Below are positions 8,592 through 15,648 of a stretch of DNA of 64,000 bases, piece by piece. The notes under the pieces were generated by a model. It was not told the DNA's origin and did no database searches. It saw only the letters and a program-made list of their open reading frames with translations. Numbering within the stretch: the first letter of the stretch is position 1; every line of letters starts with the position of its first letter. Position numbers and translations under genes: made by a program. Location: the NCBI RefSeq assembly GCF_014649395.1, contig NZ_BMSY01000017.1:1-64000 (forward strand), written 5' to 3'. Source of the DNA: Streptomyces aureoverticillatus (GTDB lineage Bacteria; Actinomycetota; Actinomycetes; Streptomycetales; Streptomycetaceae).

Positions 8592-8849
8592 GTGATCAAG
8601 CACACCATCGCCGCCGCTCTGGCCGGCCTCGCACTGTCCGCACTGCCCGCGACCACCGCTTCGGCAGCCTCCGCACCACAGACACTCCCGACTCCCGCCA
8701 TCTCCACCCAGGCCCCTCTGCCGGCACTGTCCGACCGTGACGACCAGGGCGGTCACGACGACGACGGGCAGAAGGCGAAGAAGAGCAAGACGCCCAAGCA
8801 GGCCGAGACGAAGCGGTACCGGGGCGACGACGACTCTACGACCGACTGA
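8592..8849 (+). CDS. Small secreted charged protein
   Basis: An 85-residue protein with a clear Sec signal peptide from the GTG at 8592: VIKHTIAAALAGLALSALP followed by ATTASAAS, cleavage probably after ASA. The mature part is about 60 residues, Pro/Thr-rich at first, then an alternating Asp- and Lys-rich tail (DRDDQGGHDDDGQKAKKSKT). There is no cysteine or membrane anchor. An ATG at 8544 in frame would add 16 residues before the signal peptide and is less likely. I do not recognise the family. Confidence 0.6.
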   Translation: MIKHTIAAALAGLALSALPATTASAASAPQTLPTPAISTQAPLPALSDRDDQGGHDDDGQKAKKSKTPKQAETKRYRGDDDSTTD

Positions 8850-8991
8850 CCGCTTCACCGGAGTTCGTTGTGGCGTCCGGCAGTTGAGCGGGGTGTGGGG
8901 CAGGGTCTGCCATGCGGCGGACGGTCCCGCACCCCGCGGCTCTGTGAAACGGACGGCATCACCGGCCCCGGCCCCGGCCCCGGATGGCCGG

Positions 8992-9225
8992 CTAGCCCGG
9001 CCCGGCGGGGTCGTAGGTGATCAGGTCACCCGGCTGGCACTGGAGGACCTCGCAGATCCGCGACAGGGTCGAGAAGCGGATGGCCTTGGCCCGCCCGTTC
9101 TTGAGCACGGACAGGTTGACCACGGTGATGTCCACCCGGGCGGACAGTTCGGTGAGCGTCATGCCGCGCTCGGCGAGGAGCCGGTCGAGGTGGATCCGGA
9201 TCGAGTGAAGTTCCTCTTCGGGCAT
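8992..9225 (-). CDS. Small XRE-type regulator (YozG-like)
   Basis: A 77-residue protein that is almost only a Cro/C1-type helix-turn-helix: MTLTELSARVDITVVNLSVL is the HTH core, followed by RFSTLSRICEVLQCQPGDLI, the standard fourth and fifth helices. It matches the short YozG-like regulators usually found with a DUF2975 membrane protein, which is the upstream gene here (9299-9883, same strand). Its ATG is preceded by AAGGGG 8 nt away. That ribosome site is part of a four-copy tandem repeat separating it from the DUF2975 stop. It may bind the twin sites at 9895-9943. Confidence 0.88.
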   Translation of the reverse strand: MPEEELHSIRIHLDRLLAERGMTLTELSARVDITVVNLSVLKNGRAKAIRFSTLSRICEVLQCQPGDLITYDPAGPG

Positions 9226-9226
9226 T

Positions 9227-9313
9227 CAGATGACCCCTTCACGTCCGGGCATCAGATGACCCCTTCGAGTCAGGCATCAGATGGTCCCTTTCCAGGCATC
9301 AGATGGTCCCTTC
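9227..9313. repeat. Four-copy tandem repeat carrying stop, start and ribosome site
   Basis: The core CAGATGRYCCCTT occurs at 9227, 9253, 9278 and 9300 (periods 26, 25 and 22 bp). Read on the minus strand each unit contains an AAGGG ribosome site followed by CATCTGATGCC (in the first unit CATCTGAATGCC), that is a stop overlapping or touching an ATG. Between DUF2975 and the XRE gene this gives three mini-ORFs of about 8-12 codons, the first reading MPGKGPSDA. Confidence 0.85.
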
Positions 9314-9883
9314 GAGGTCCTCTCGCATGCGCACGCCCTCGCGCATGATCTTCCCCATGATCACGGCGGCGAGACCGGCGAGGACAAGGGCCTGCGGCCC
9401 GGTGATCGTTGGCCCGGAACCGGTGACCGGCGCCATGCTCGCGACGAGCCACGACCGCGACCAGCCGACGACGAGGCCGGCCAGCGGTGTGCCCACGGCG
9501 ACGAACCAACCCAGAACGGACAGGCGCCGCGAGGCCGCGTCGGTGAACGGCCCCTGCCGCAGGACGGCTTTCAGCAACTGGTGGAAGAGCAGCAGCGCGA
9601 GGGAGGCGAACAACAGCCAGGGCAGTTCGCCCCCGAGGTCGGCGGCGCGCTGCCCGACGGAGGGACCGTCCTGGCACAGGCGCGCGGCACTGCTGGACGC
9701 GTCCACGCCCGCCCGGACCGGCAGGTCGTCCCGCAGCGCGGCATTCTGCCAGAAGCCCGTCTCCACGCACACCGCGCCGTCGTCGAGCATGTGTGTGGCC
9801 GCCGTACCGAGGAAGGCCAACCCGCAGAGCACCGCCAGCGCGAAGGTGACCGAGGCCAGGGTCCTCGTGAGTCGTGTGTTCAC
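9299..9883 (-). CDS. DUF2975 membrane protein
   Basis: A 194-residue integral membrane protein of the DUF2975 family with four predicted helices: residues about 10-30 (SVTFALAVLCGLAFLGT), 88-102 (LPWLLFASLALLLFHQL), 123-140 (LSVLGWFVAVGTPLAGLVVG) and 155-175 (PQALVLAGLAAVIMGKI). An extracytoplasmic loop holds two cysteines. The C-terminal REGVRMREDLEGTI is typical of the family. The GTG at 9883 follows AGGACGG. Family members pair with a small XRE regulator, as here, and are thought to be a membrane-linked regulatory pair; the signal is unknown. Confidence 0.87.
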   Translation of the reverse strand: MNTRLTRTLASVTFALAVLCGLAFLGTAATHMLDDGAVCVETGFWQNAALRDDLPVRAGVDASSSAARLCQDGPSVGQRAADLGGELPWLLFASLALLLFHQLLKAVLRQGPFTDAASRRLSVLGWFVAVGTPLAGLVVGWSRSWLVASMAPVTGSGPTITGPQALVLAGLAAVIMGKIMREGVRMREDLEGTI

Positions 9884-9894
9884 CGCATCCGTCC

Positions 9895-9943
9895 TATCGA
9901 TTTTCGATATGCCCAAGCTAGCCGACCATATCGATATTCGACA
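9895..9943 (-). promoter_or_regulatory. Twin 15-bp operator-like sites upstream of DUF2975-XRE
   Basis: TATCGATTTTCGATA (9895-9909) is a 15-bp inverted repeat with 6-bp arms. TATCGATATTCGACA (9929-9943) is a near copy 34 bp away. The first site lies 12 bp upstream of the DUF2975 start, so a bound protein would block transcription or its start. The most economical reading is autoregulation by the downstream XRE protein; this is inference. Confidence 0.6.
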
Positions 9944-9983
9944 AGTCCACCTCCGCCGACGGAGCCGCGACATCGAGGGCCAG

Positions 9984-10005
9984 GTCGGCGCCGCCGGGCG
10001 CCGAC
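9984..10005 (-). terminator. Hairpin downstream of the LAL regulator gene
   Basis: Perfect 9-bp arms (GTCGGCGCC at 9984-9992 and GGCGCCGAC at 9997-10005) with a 4-nt loop, 135 bp beyond the LAL stop in the direction of its transcription. It probably separates that unit from the DUF2975 promoter. Confidence 0.5.
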
Positions 10006-10139
10006 GCGCGGACTCGCTCGGCCATGCCCTCGCCGTGGGCGACGGGTTCGGGGCCCGCCGCGCGCACCGCGATCCGGGCCTGTCCCCGGTCCGGCATGCG
10101 GGGCGGGGAGATCCTCCAGGAAAGACCCTCAGCGCGGCG

Positions 10140-13100
10140 TCACTCGTCGAAGACCCCCAGCCGGTGCGCGATGGCCGCGGCCTCTCCTCGGCCCGAAGCG
10201 CCCATCTTGGCCAGGATGTTGGAGACATGCACGCTCGCCGTCTTCGGCGAGATGAACAGCTCCTGCGCGATCTGCCGGTTGCTCCGCCCGGCGGCGACCA
10301 GCCGCAGCACGTCGCGCTCCCGGACGGTCAGGCCCAGCCCCGCCGCCGGCGCCGGGGGTGGGGCCGCCTCGCCGTCGGCCTGCCGCAGCGGGATCCGGGC
10401 GCGGCCGGCCAGCGTGGCGATCTCCGTCGCGAGCGGCGTCGCGCCCAGCTCGCGCACCATCGCCTCGGCCTGTCGCAGCAGATCACCGGCGGCCGCGCGG
10501 GCCCCGGCACCGCCCCGGGTGATCAGGGTCTCCGCGAGCCGCAACCGGGCGGTGGCCAGCAGCAACGGGGCCTCCAGCTGCTCGGTGGCGGCGACGGCCT
10601 CCGTCCAGCGGGCGGTGGCATCCTCGCCCTCGGCGGTGCGCAGCTCGGCCTCGATCATCAGGGCCTGCGCGGCCCACAGCGGTACGAACACGGGCTGGCC
10701 CTTCATCGCCTTGCGGATCCGCCCCACCGCCGCCTCGCGCCCCGGCTCGGCCACCGCGAGCCCGCGGGCCCGCGCCTCCGCCGCCGCGGCCTCGTACAGC
10801 AGCGGCCAGCCGTATCGCTGGTGTCCGGGCGGGATGGCCTCGCCGACCTCCGTCTCCAGCAGCGAGCGGACGTCGAGGATCCGGCCGTCGGCGGCCGCCA
10901 GCGCGATGGCGATCCTGGCCATGGCCAGGGTGTGCTGCGGCTCCGGGTAGGGGCCGGGGGTCCAGCTGTCGGACTCTTCCATCCGCCGCCGGGCCTCGCC
11001 GTACGCGCCCCGGGCCAGGGCCAGTTCGGCCCACTGCCCGGCGATCTGCCCCCGGGTGCGGACGCTCACCCCGCGGCGGCCGTAGGCCCGGTCGAGCGCT
11101 TCGTCGGCGTCGGCCCAGCGGCCGAGCTGGGTGAGGGACTCGGCGAGGTTGGCGTCGATGAACGAGGCGATGTCCGGCAGCCCGTGCCGCTCGGCAAGAC
11201 CGCTGCCCTCCTCGGCGACCTCGACGGCCTGGGCGTAACGGCCGAGGCCGTGCAGCGCCGTGGACAGGTTGCCGTAGCCGCGCAGCACGACGTTGGCGTT
11301 GCCCGGCTCCAGCTTCTGGGCGCACACGTCGCGGGCCTGCGCGAGCCCGGCCTCGACGTCGCCCGAGTCGATGGTGAGCCAGGCCAGGATGTGCCGCGCG
11401 GTGAGGCCGGTGATCTCGGCGCCCGTCATCCGGCAGAGCTCCACCGCCTGTTGAGCGATCTCGGTCGCCGTCGGCCCGGGCTGGTGCACGGCGTACCAGT
11501 ACGCCGCGTGCGTCAGCACATCGGCGTGCACGACCGACGGCGGCAGGCCCTTCACCAGCTTCTGGGCGTGGGCGATCTCGTCCCAGCCGTCGGAGCGGGA
11601 GAGGTCGCGCATCAGCTGGTAGCGCTCGATCCAGAACCAGGCCGCACGCAGGAGGTCGCCCCTGGCCGCGGGCGTTCCGGAGTCCGGGGAATCGGAGGCA
11701 AGGCGGCCCTCCAGCTTGCGCAGCGCCCGCTTGCAGATGGCGAGTGCCCGCTCCCGCTCTCCGGTGAGGCGCGCGGCGACGGTGATCGCGGCGAGCAGGT
11801 CCACGAAGTCGCCCGGCATGTCCGGGGAGATGGCCGGACACAGGCCGTCGTCGACGCCTTGCCGCATCGTCCGGCGGCGCAGCTCCTCGGGGGTGTCGTC
11901 CCACAGCTCCAGCGCCCGCTCCAGCAGCTGGTGCTGCTCGGCGAACGCGTGCCGGCCGCGGGCGGCGGCCGCCGCGGCGATCACGGCGGGCAGCGCCTTG
12001 GCGGGGTCGCGGGCGTCGAACCAGTAGCCAGCGAGGCGACCGGCCCGCTCCTCGGACCGTACGAGTGTGGGGTCGGCCTCCAGCGCCTCGGCATAGCGGC
12101 GGCTGATGCGGGAGCGCTCGCTGGGCAGCAGGTCGCCGGCCACGGCCTCGCGCATCAGGGCGTGCCGGAAGCGGAAGGACTCGCCTTCGTCGGCGGGCTG
12201 CAGGACGGCGGCGCCGACAGCGGTACGCAGGGTGGCGATCAGCTCGTCCTCGGCGAGGCCCGTGACGGTGGCGAGGAGCCGGAACTCCACCTCGGAGCCG
12301 CCCTCGGCGGCGATCCGCACCACGCGCTGCACGTCGTCCGGCAGCGCCTCGACCCGGACCAGCAGAAGGTCGCGCAGGGAGTCGCTGATGCCGCCCGGGG
12401 AGCCTTCGAGGATGCTGCAGGCCAGTTCCTCGACGAAGAACGCGTTGCCCTCGGAGCGTTCGAAGACCCGGTCGAGGACCTGCTCGGGCGGCGCCTCGCC
12501 GCGGATGGCGGCGAGCTGACGGCGGACCTCGGCGCGGTCGAAGCGGGGCAGTTCGAGGCGGGTGACGGTGCGCTGCCGCTCGTATTCGGCGAGGGCGGGG
12601 CGCAGCGGGTGGCGGCGGTGCAGGTCGTCGGCGCGGTAGGTGGCGACGATGAGCAGGCGGCTGTCGGTGAGGGCGCGCAGCAGATAGCTGAGCAGTTCGC
12701 GGGTGGAGCGGTCGGCCCAGTGCAGGTCCTCCAGGGCAAGGACGAGGGTCCGGTCCGTGGCGAGGCGTTCGAGGAGGCGGACGGTGAGCTCGAAGAGCCG
12801 GGCACGGCCGTCGGCTTCGGGGCGGCCCCGGTCCATCTCGCCGAGCTCGGGCAGCAGCCGGGCGAGCTCGCCCTCCTGGCCTGCGACGGCGGCGTGCAGC
12901 TCCGGGCCGAGGCGGCGGCGCAGGGAGCGCAGGGCGGTCGAGACGGGGTGGTACGGCAGGGCGTCGGCGCCGGTTTCGACGCAGCCGCCGAGGGCGACGA
13001 CGGCCCCGTCCGCGGCGGCCCGGCCGAGGAATTCCTGGATCAGCCGGGACTTGCCGACGCCGGCCTCGCCGCCCACGAAGAGGGCGCGGGGCTCCCCGGC

Positions 13101-13196
13101 GTTCGCCCGGGACAGGGCGTCGCCGAGGGCGGCCAGTTCGGTGCTGCGGCCCACGAAGACGGGGCTTATGTGACTGCTCTGCACGGTGCCGAGCAT
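10140..13196 (-). CDS. LAL-type LuxR regulator with AAA ATPase domain
   Basis: Large ATP-binding LuxR regulator of 1018 residues. Residues about 14-300 form the STAND/AAA module: VFVGRSTELAALGDAL, Walker A VGGEAGVGKSRL (41-52), and Walker B LVLALEDLHWADRSTREL near 145-162. The middle is TPR-like helical repeats. The last 65 residues hold a LuxR HTH: LTVRERDVLRLVAAGRSNRQ, then IAQELFISPKTASVHVSNIL. I chose the ATG at 13196 because homology starts at SPVFVGRS; a longer frame to 13289 is possible. Such proteins often control sugar use or secondary metabolism, but no biosynthetic cluster adjoins, so the target is unknown. Confidence 0.93.
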   Translation of the reverse strand: MLGTVQSSHISPVFVGRSTELAALGDALSRANAGEPRALFVGGEAGVGKSRLIQEFLGRAAADGAVVALGGCVETGADALPYHPVSTALRSLRRRLGPELHAAVAGQEGELARLLPELGEMDRGRPEADGRARLFELTVRLLERLATDRTLVLALEDLHWADRSTRELLSYLLRALTDSRLLIVATYRADDLHRRHPLRPALAEYERQRTVTRLELPRFDRAEVRRQLAAIRGEAPPEQVLDRVFERSEGNAFFVEELACSILEGSPGGISDSLRDLLLVRVEALPDDVQRVVRIAAEGGSEVEFRLLATVTGLAEDELIATLRTAVGAAVLQPADEGESFRFRHALMREAVAGDLLPSERSRISRRYAEALEADPTLVRSEERAGRLAGYWFDARDPAKALPAVIAAAAAARGRHAFAEQHQLLERALELWDDTPEELRRRTMRQGVDDGLCPAISPDMPGDFVDLLAAITVAARLTGERERALAICKRALRKLEGRLASDSPDSGTPAARGDLLRAAWFWIERYQLMRDLSRSDGWDEIAHAQKLVKGLPPSVVHADVLTHAAYWYAVHQPGPTATEIAQQAVELCRMTGAEITGLTARHILAWLTIDSGDVEAGLAQARDVCAQKLEPGNANVVLRGYGNLSTALHGLGRYAQAVEVAEEGSGLAERHGLPDIASFIDANLAESLTQLGRWADADEALDRAYGRRGVSVRTRGQIAGQWAELALARGAYGEARRRMEESDSWTPGPYPEPQHTLAMARIAIALAAADGRILDVRSLLETEVGEAIPPGHQRYGWPLLYEAAAAEARARGLAVAEPGREAAVGRIRKAMKGQPVFVPLWAAQALMIEAELRTAEGEDATARWTEAVAATEQLEAPLLLATARLRLAETLITRGGAGARAAAGDLLRQAEAMVRELGATPLATEIATLAGRARIPLRQADGEAAPPPAPAAGLGLTVRERDVLRLVAAGRSNRQIAQELFISPKTASVHVSNILAKMGASGRGEAAAIAHRLGVFDE

Positions 13197-13285
13197 CGCA
13201 TGTCGTACGAGGTGAGGGACAGCGGCTTCGGCGCCGGCGGGAGCCGCTGCGGCCGGGTGCCCTGCCACGCGACGCCCTTGCTCCG

Positions 13286-13450
13286 TCACGCGGCGCGGAC
13301 GTAGGGCCTGCGGCTGTCGGGACCGCGGGTGTCGCCCCCGGCGGTACGGGCCGCCTTCGCGGCCCGCTCGGCCTGGCGGACCAGGCGGCGGCGCGCGGCG
13401 CGGGCGAGGAGCGCGGCCTGGCGGGCGGTCTGGAGCTCGTGGTGCATCAT
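13286..13450 (-). CDS. Small basic helical peptide
   Basis: A 54-residue peptide starting at the ATG at 13450 with a strong ribosome site (AAGGAGA, 8 nt away). It reads MMHHELQTARQAALLARAAR and continues with more Arg/Ala-rich helix before an RRPYVRAA end. It is probably one long amphipathic helix with many arginines, so nucleic-acid binding is possible. It ends 90 bp before the LAL start on the same strand and may be cotranscribed with it. No family is recognised. Confidence 0.6.
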   Translation of the reverse strand: MMHHELQTARQAALLARAARRRLVRQAERAAKAARTAGGDTRGPDSRRPYVRAA

Positions 13451-13503
13451 GGCGGTCTCCTTGGACGAGCTGGTCTCTTGCTGTGCTTCCAGCGTCGTCT
13501 CCA

Positions 13504-13520
13504 AGGTGGCGGCGCCACCT
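13504..13520. promoter_or_regulatory. 17-bp perfect palindrome upstream of the small peptide gene
   Basis: AGGTGGCG-G-CGCCACCT (13504-13520) lies 54 bp upstream of the ATG at 13450. Its position suits an operator. Further upstream (13554-13582) two related CTAAGG(T/C) motifs occur on the minus strand. Confidence 0.45.
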
Positions 13521-13603
13521 CGGGAGGCCTGCGCATCTTGCCGCAGGCGAGGTGCCTTAGGTCCGGAGGCAAGGGACCTTAGAGAAGGCCCTCTCATGCG
13601 TGG

Positions 13604-13630
13604 GCGCCGCCGGGCAGGGCCCGGCGGCGC
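13604..13630 (-). terminator. Strong hairpin after the L,D-transpeptidase-like gene
   Basis: A perfect 12-bp stem, GCGCCGCCGGGC (13604-13615) and its complement (13619-13630), with an AGG loop. It lies 28 bp past the stop of the minus-strand gene ending at 13658. It is one of the strongest predicted RNA hairpins in the window. Confidence 0.75.
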
Positions 13631-13657
13631 TCCTGTGGGCGTTCGGATACCGCCGGA

Positions 13658-14242
13658 CTAGTTGACGACCCTGAGTTTCGTGGGCCAGCCCCTGCTGTCG
13701 GCGGCGGCGAAGAGGCTCTTGATGTGCGCGGGATGGAGCTTGATGCAGCCGTTGGACTTGTAGTCCGAGGGGCCGTTCCAGCGGAACGGCTCGGTGCTGC
13801 CCCGCCCGCCGCTACGGTTCATCTCGCTGTGGATGAACAGGTCGTTGCGCAGGGTGCCGTTGGGGCACCGCTTGTCCGAGATCTTGATGACGTAGCCCTT
13901 GATGAGGCTGCCGTTGTACCGCCGCGCGTGGAACTGGATGGTGTAGGTGCCGTTGGGCAGCCAGCCCTTGAAGCGGGTGCAGGAGTTCCTGGTGACGCCG
14001 GAGCCGGCCCGGTACTTCTTGATCACCTTGTCCGGCCCGGCGGCGCGCTTCATCAGGTACAGCGTCGAATTCGTCTGATTGCGCTGGTTCTTGTCGAACT
14101 TCAGGTAGTGGCCGCCGGCCGCCGCGGCCGCATCCGACGCGCTCGCGGTGGGCGTGGTCGCACCGAGCATCAGCCCGCTCGCGACCGTGGTGATGGTCAC
14201 CGCTGTGGCCGCGGACCGCCTGACGATGGACATGATGGGCAA
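13658..14242 (-). CDS. Secreted L,D-transpeptidase-like (YkuD-type) protein
   Basis: A 194-residue exported protein. A Sec signal peptide (SIVRRSAATAVTITTVASGL, cleavage near ASASDA) precedes a domain resembling YkuD L,D-transpeptidases: NGTYTIQFHARRYNGS, then NDLFIHSEMNRSGG and the catalytic-type motif YKSNGCIKLHPAHIK. The Cys in SNGCIKL corresponds to the nucleophile of the usual S/T-x-GC-x-R/K motif, and the upstream FIHSEM supplies a His. TTG at 14242 is 9 nt from AGGAGG, whereas the ATG at 14233 is 18 nt away, so TTG is the better start. It probably modifies peptidoglycan, though the motif spacing is slightly unusual. Confidence 0.8.
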   Translation of the reverse strand: MPIMSIVRRSAATAVTITTVASGLMLGATTPTASASDAAAAAGGHYLKFDKNQRNQTNSTLYLMKRAAGPDKVIKKYRAGSGVTRNSCTRFKGWLPNGTYTIQFHARRYNGSLIKGYVIKISDKRCPNGTLRNDLFIHSEMNRSGGRGSTEPFRWNGPSDYKSNGCIKLHPAHIKSLFAAADSRGWPTKLRVVN

Positions 14243-14387
14243 TGTGCTGCACCTCCTGCGTGAACCGGCGACGCCTGCTGCGGCGCCGTGCCGGGCACCA
14301 GTAGTCCACCCATCGCCGATCACGGGTAGCCTGCTCCGGCACAGGGCTGGCCCGGACGCGTGGGCGGTGGTATCGACCGGCCGGTTC

Positions 14388-15095
14388 TCAGCCGCTCCGG
14401 CGCAGCCTCAGATCAAGGTGCTCTTCGGAGAATTCGAGGTAGCCGGCCTGGATCAGCCCGTACAGGAAGTCGGGGCGGGTCACGGAAGGCGGCTGCGGAA
14501 ACCCGAGAGCCTCGGCCTTGTCGCGGGCCCCGCCCAGACGCACCCGGATGGCGCTCGTTGAAATGTCGAATTTGCGTGCGACTTGTTTGAGTGGCACAGG
14601 TACGGGGCGGAGCTTCGGGGGCCAGGCCAGAAAGTCCCGAAAGACTTCGCGCAGCGCCATTTCCTCGCAATGGGTCAGCGGCGGGGGCGGGTCAGCGATT
14701 TCCGTATACGAGGCCATGTCCCCCTCGGAATGGAGAGCACGCTTGCCACAGCCCTCCATGAGGGCCCAATATTCTCTGCCCTCGCCACCGACTATTCGGA
14801 CAGCCACGTGCGGCTCGAAAAGCACCCTTTCGAGATGGCGGATGCGTCGCGGCGGCAATCCCCACAGGTGCAGGTCAACGCCGTTGTGATTCTCGGGCTG
14901 GATACGCCATCCGCCGTGCGCGGCCGTGACGACCAGGGCACGGAGCGACACTCTCGCGTCGACTGGATCCACGCCCGCCACCAGGTCCCCGGTCCGCCCC
15001 ACGGTGAGCGACCCCCTGCACGACAACGGAACGCTGCCGCGCACCCGGATCGCACCGGCCGTGCGCTCAACCATACGAATCAGTCGCTGCGCCAT
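14388..15095 (-). CDS. FHA-like protein with C-terminal helix-turn-helix
   Basis: A 235-residue cytoplasmic protein. Residues about 15-95 resemble a degenerate FHA fold: SLTVGRTGDLVAGVDP, then ARVSLRALVVTAAHGGWRIQ and PENHNGVDLHLWG, echoing the GR-x-D, VS-x-x-H and NG positions of phosphothreonine-binding domains. The C-terminal half has LTHCEEMALREVFRDFLAWP and VPLKQVARKFDISTSAIRVR, a winged-HTH-like segment. It could be a phospho-responsive DNA-binding regulator. The ATG at 15095 is preceded by GAAAGG. It is divergent from the molybdenum hydroxylase operon. I infer the FHA assignment from pattern only. Confidence 0.6.
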   Translation of the reverse strand: MAQRLIRMVERTAGAIRVRGSVPLSCRGSLTVGRTGDLVAGVDPVDARVSLRALVVTAAHGGWRIQPENHNGVDLHLWGLPPRRIRHLERVLFEPHVAVRIVGGEGREYWALMEGCGKRALHSEGDMASYTEIADPPPPLTHCEEMALREVFRDFLAWPPKLRPVPVPLKQVARKFDISTSAIRVRLGGARDKAEALGFPQPPSVTRPDFLYGLIQAGYLEFSEEHLDLRLRRSG

Positions 15096-15648
15096 GACTG
15101 TTGCCTTTCACGGAGCCCGGAGCGGCTACGCAAGAACCTGCCCAGCAGAATAGTGGCAGCCATCGCCGATTTCCGACCCGCCGCCGTAAGCGATGACAAT
15201 GTAGCAGCGAGAAAGCGAATGGCAGAGTTTCCGCCGATCTGCTTGACAGTGACCTTTCGCCCTGTGTATCGGCCCGATCGCTTTGGCGTGGTCGCCCCCG
15301 ACGAGAATTAACGTTCCTGGGTTGGCCTCGGCAGATCGTCACGGCTGTCGGCGATGGGGGGTTTCGCGCCCAGGGAACAGTCGCTACGACTGGGCGCCCG
15401 CCACCACTTCCTCCGTTGTCACCACTGCCGGCGCCGCCGCCCAGGGGCTCCTCGAGCGCACCGACCTCCCGATGCCGGAGGCCGCCCGCCGGGCCCCCGA
15501 GTCTCCAGGCACCGCACGAGCGCCAGCCGCCGGACAGACTCCAGGGGCTGGCTGTCCCCGAAACTGCGGCCCCCGCGCGGCGAACCTCGAAGAGCCCTGG
15601 CCCCTCATACCGGTTGAACCACCCGGAGCTCTCGGAGAGGAGCGTCTG
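15096..15648. other. Intergenic region between FHA/HTH gene and iorB-type gene
   Basis: 553 bp without a convincing gene. The left half is relatively AT-rich and holds a promoter candidate (15243-15272). The right half (15310-15640) is GC-rich and open in several frames; the frame continuous with the oxidoreductase is low in complexity and lacks a family match, so I treat it as leader. A ribosome site GGAGAGGAG (15634-15642) precedes the TTG at 15649. Confidence 0.6.
15243..15272 (+). promoter_or_regulatory. Candidate vegetative promoter
   Basis: TTGACA (15243-15248), an 18-bp spacer, and TATCGG (15267-15272) in an AT-richer stretch. It points toward the molybdenum hydroxylase genes and would leave a leader of about 370 nt. 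The -35 is consensus and the -10 weak. Confidence 0.35.

Noticed and set aside
8950..8990. Terminator at the CCCCGG repeat
   Set aside because: The hexamer repeat can pair with itself in many ways but gives no single convincing stem-loop.
9303..13304. 1333-codon open frame on the plus strand
   Set aside because: Antisense to the LAL regulator, whose ATPase and HTH motifs are clear. The plus frame is low-complexity Gly/Arg/Ala and exists because of third-position GC bias.
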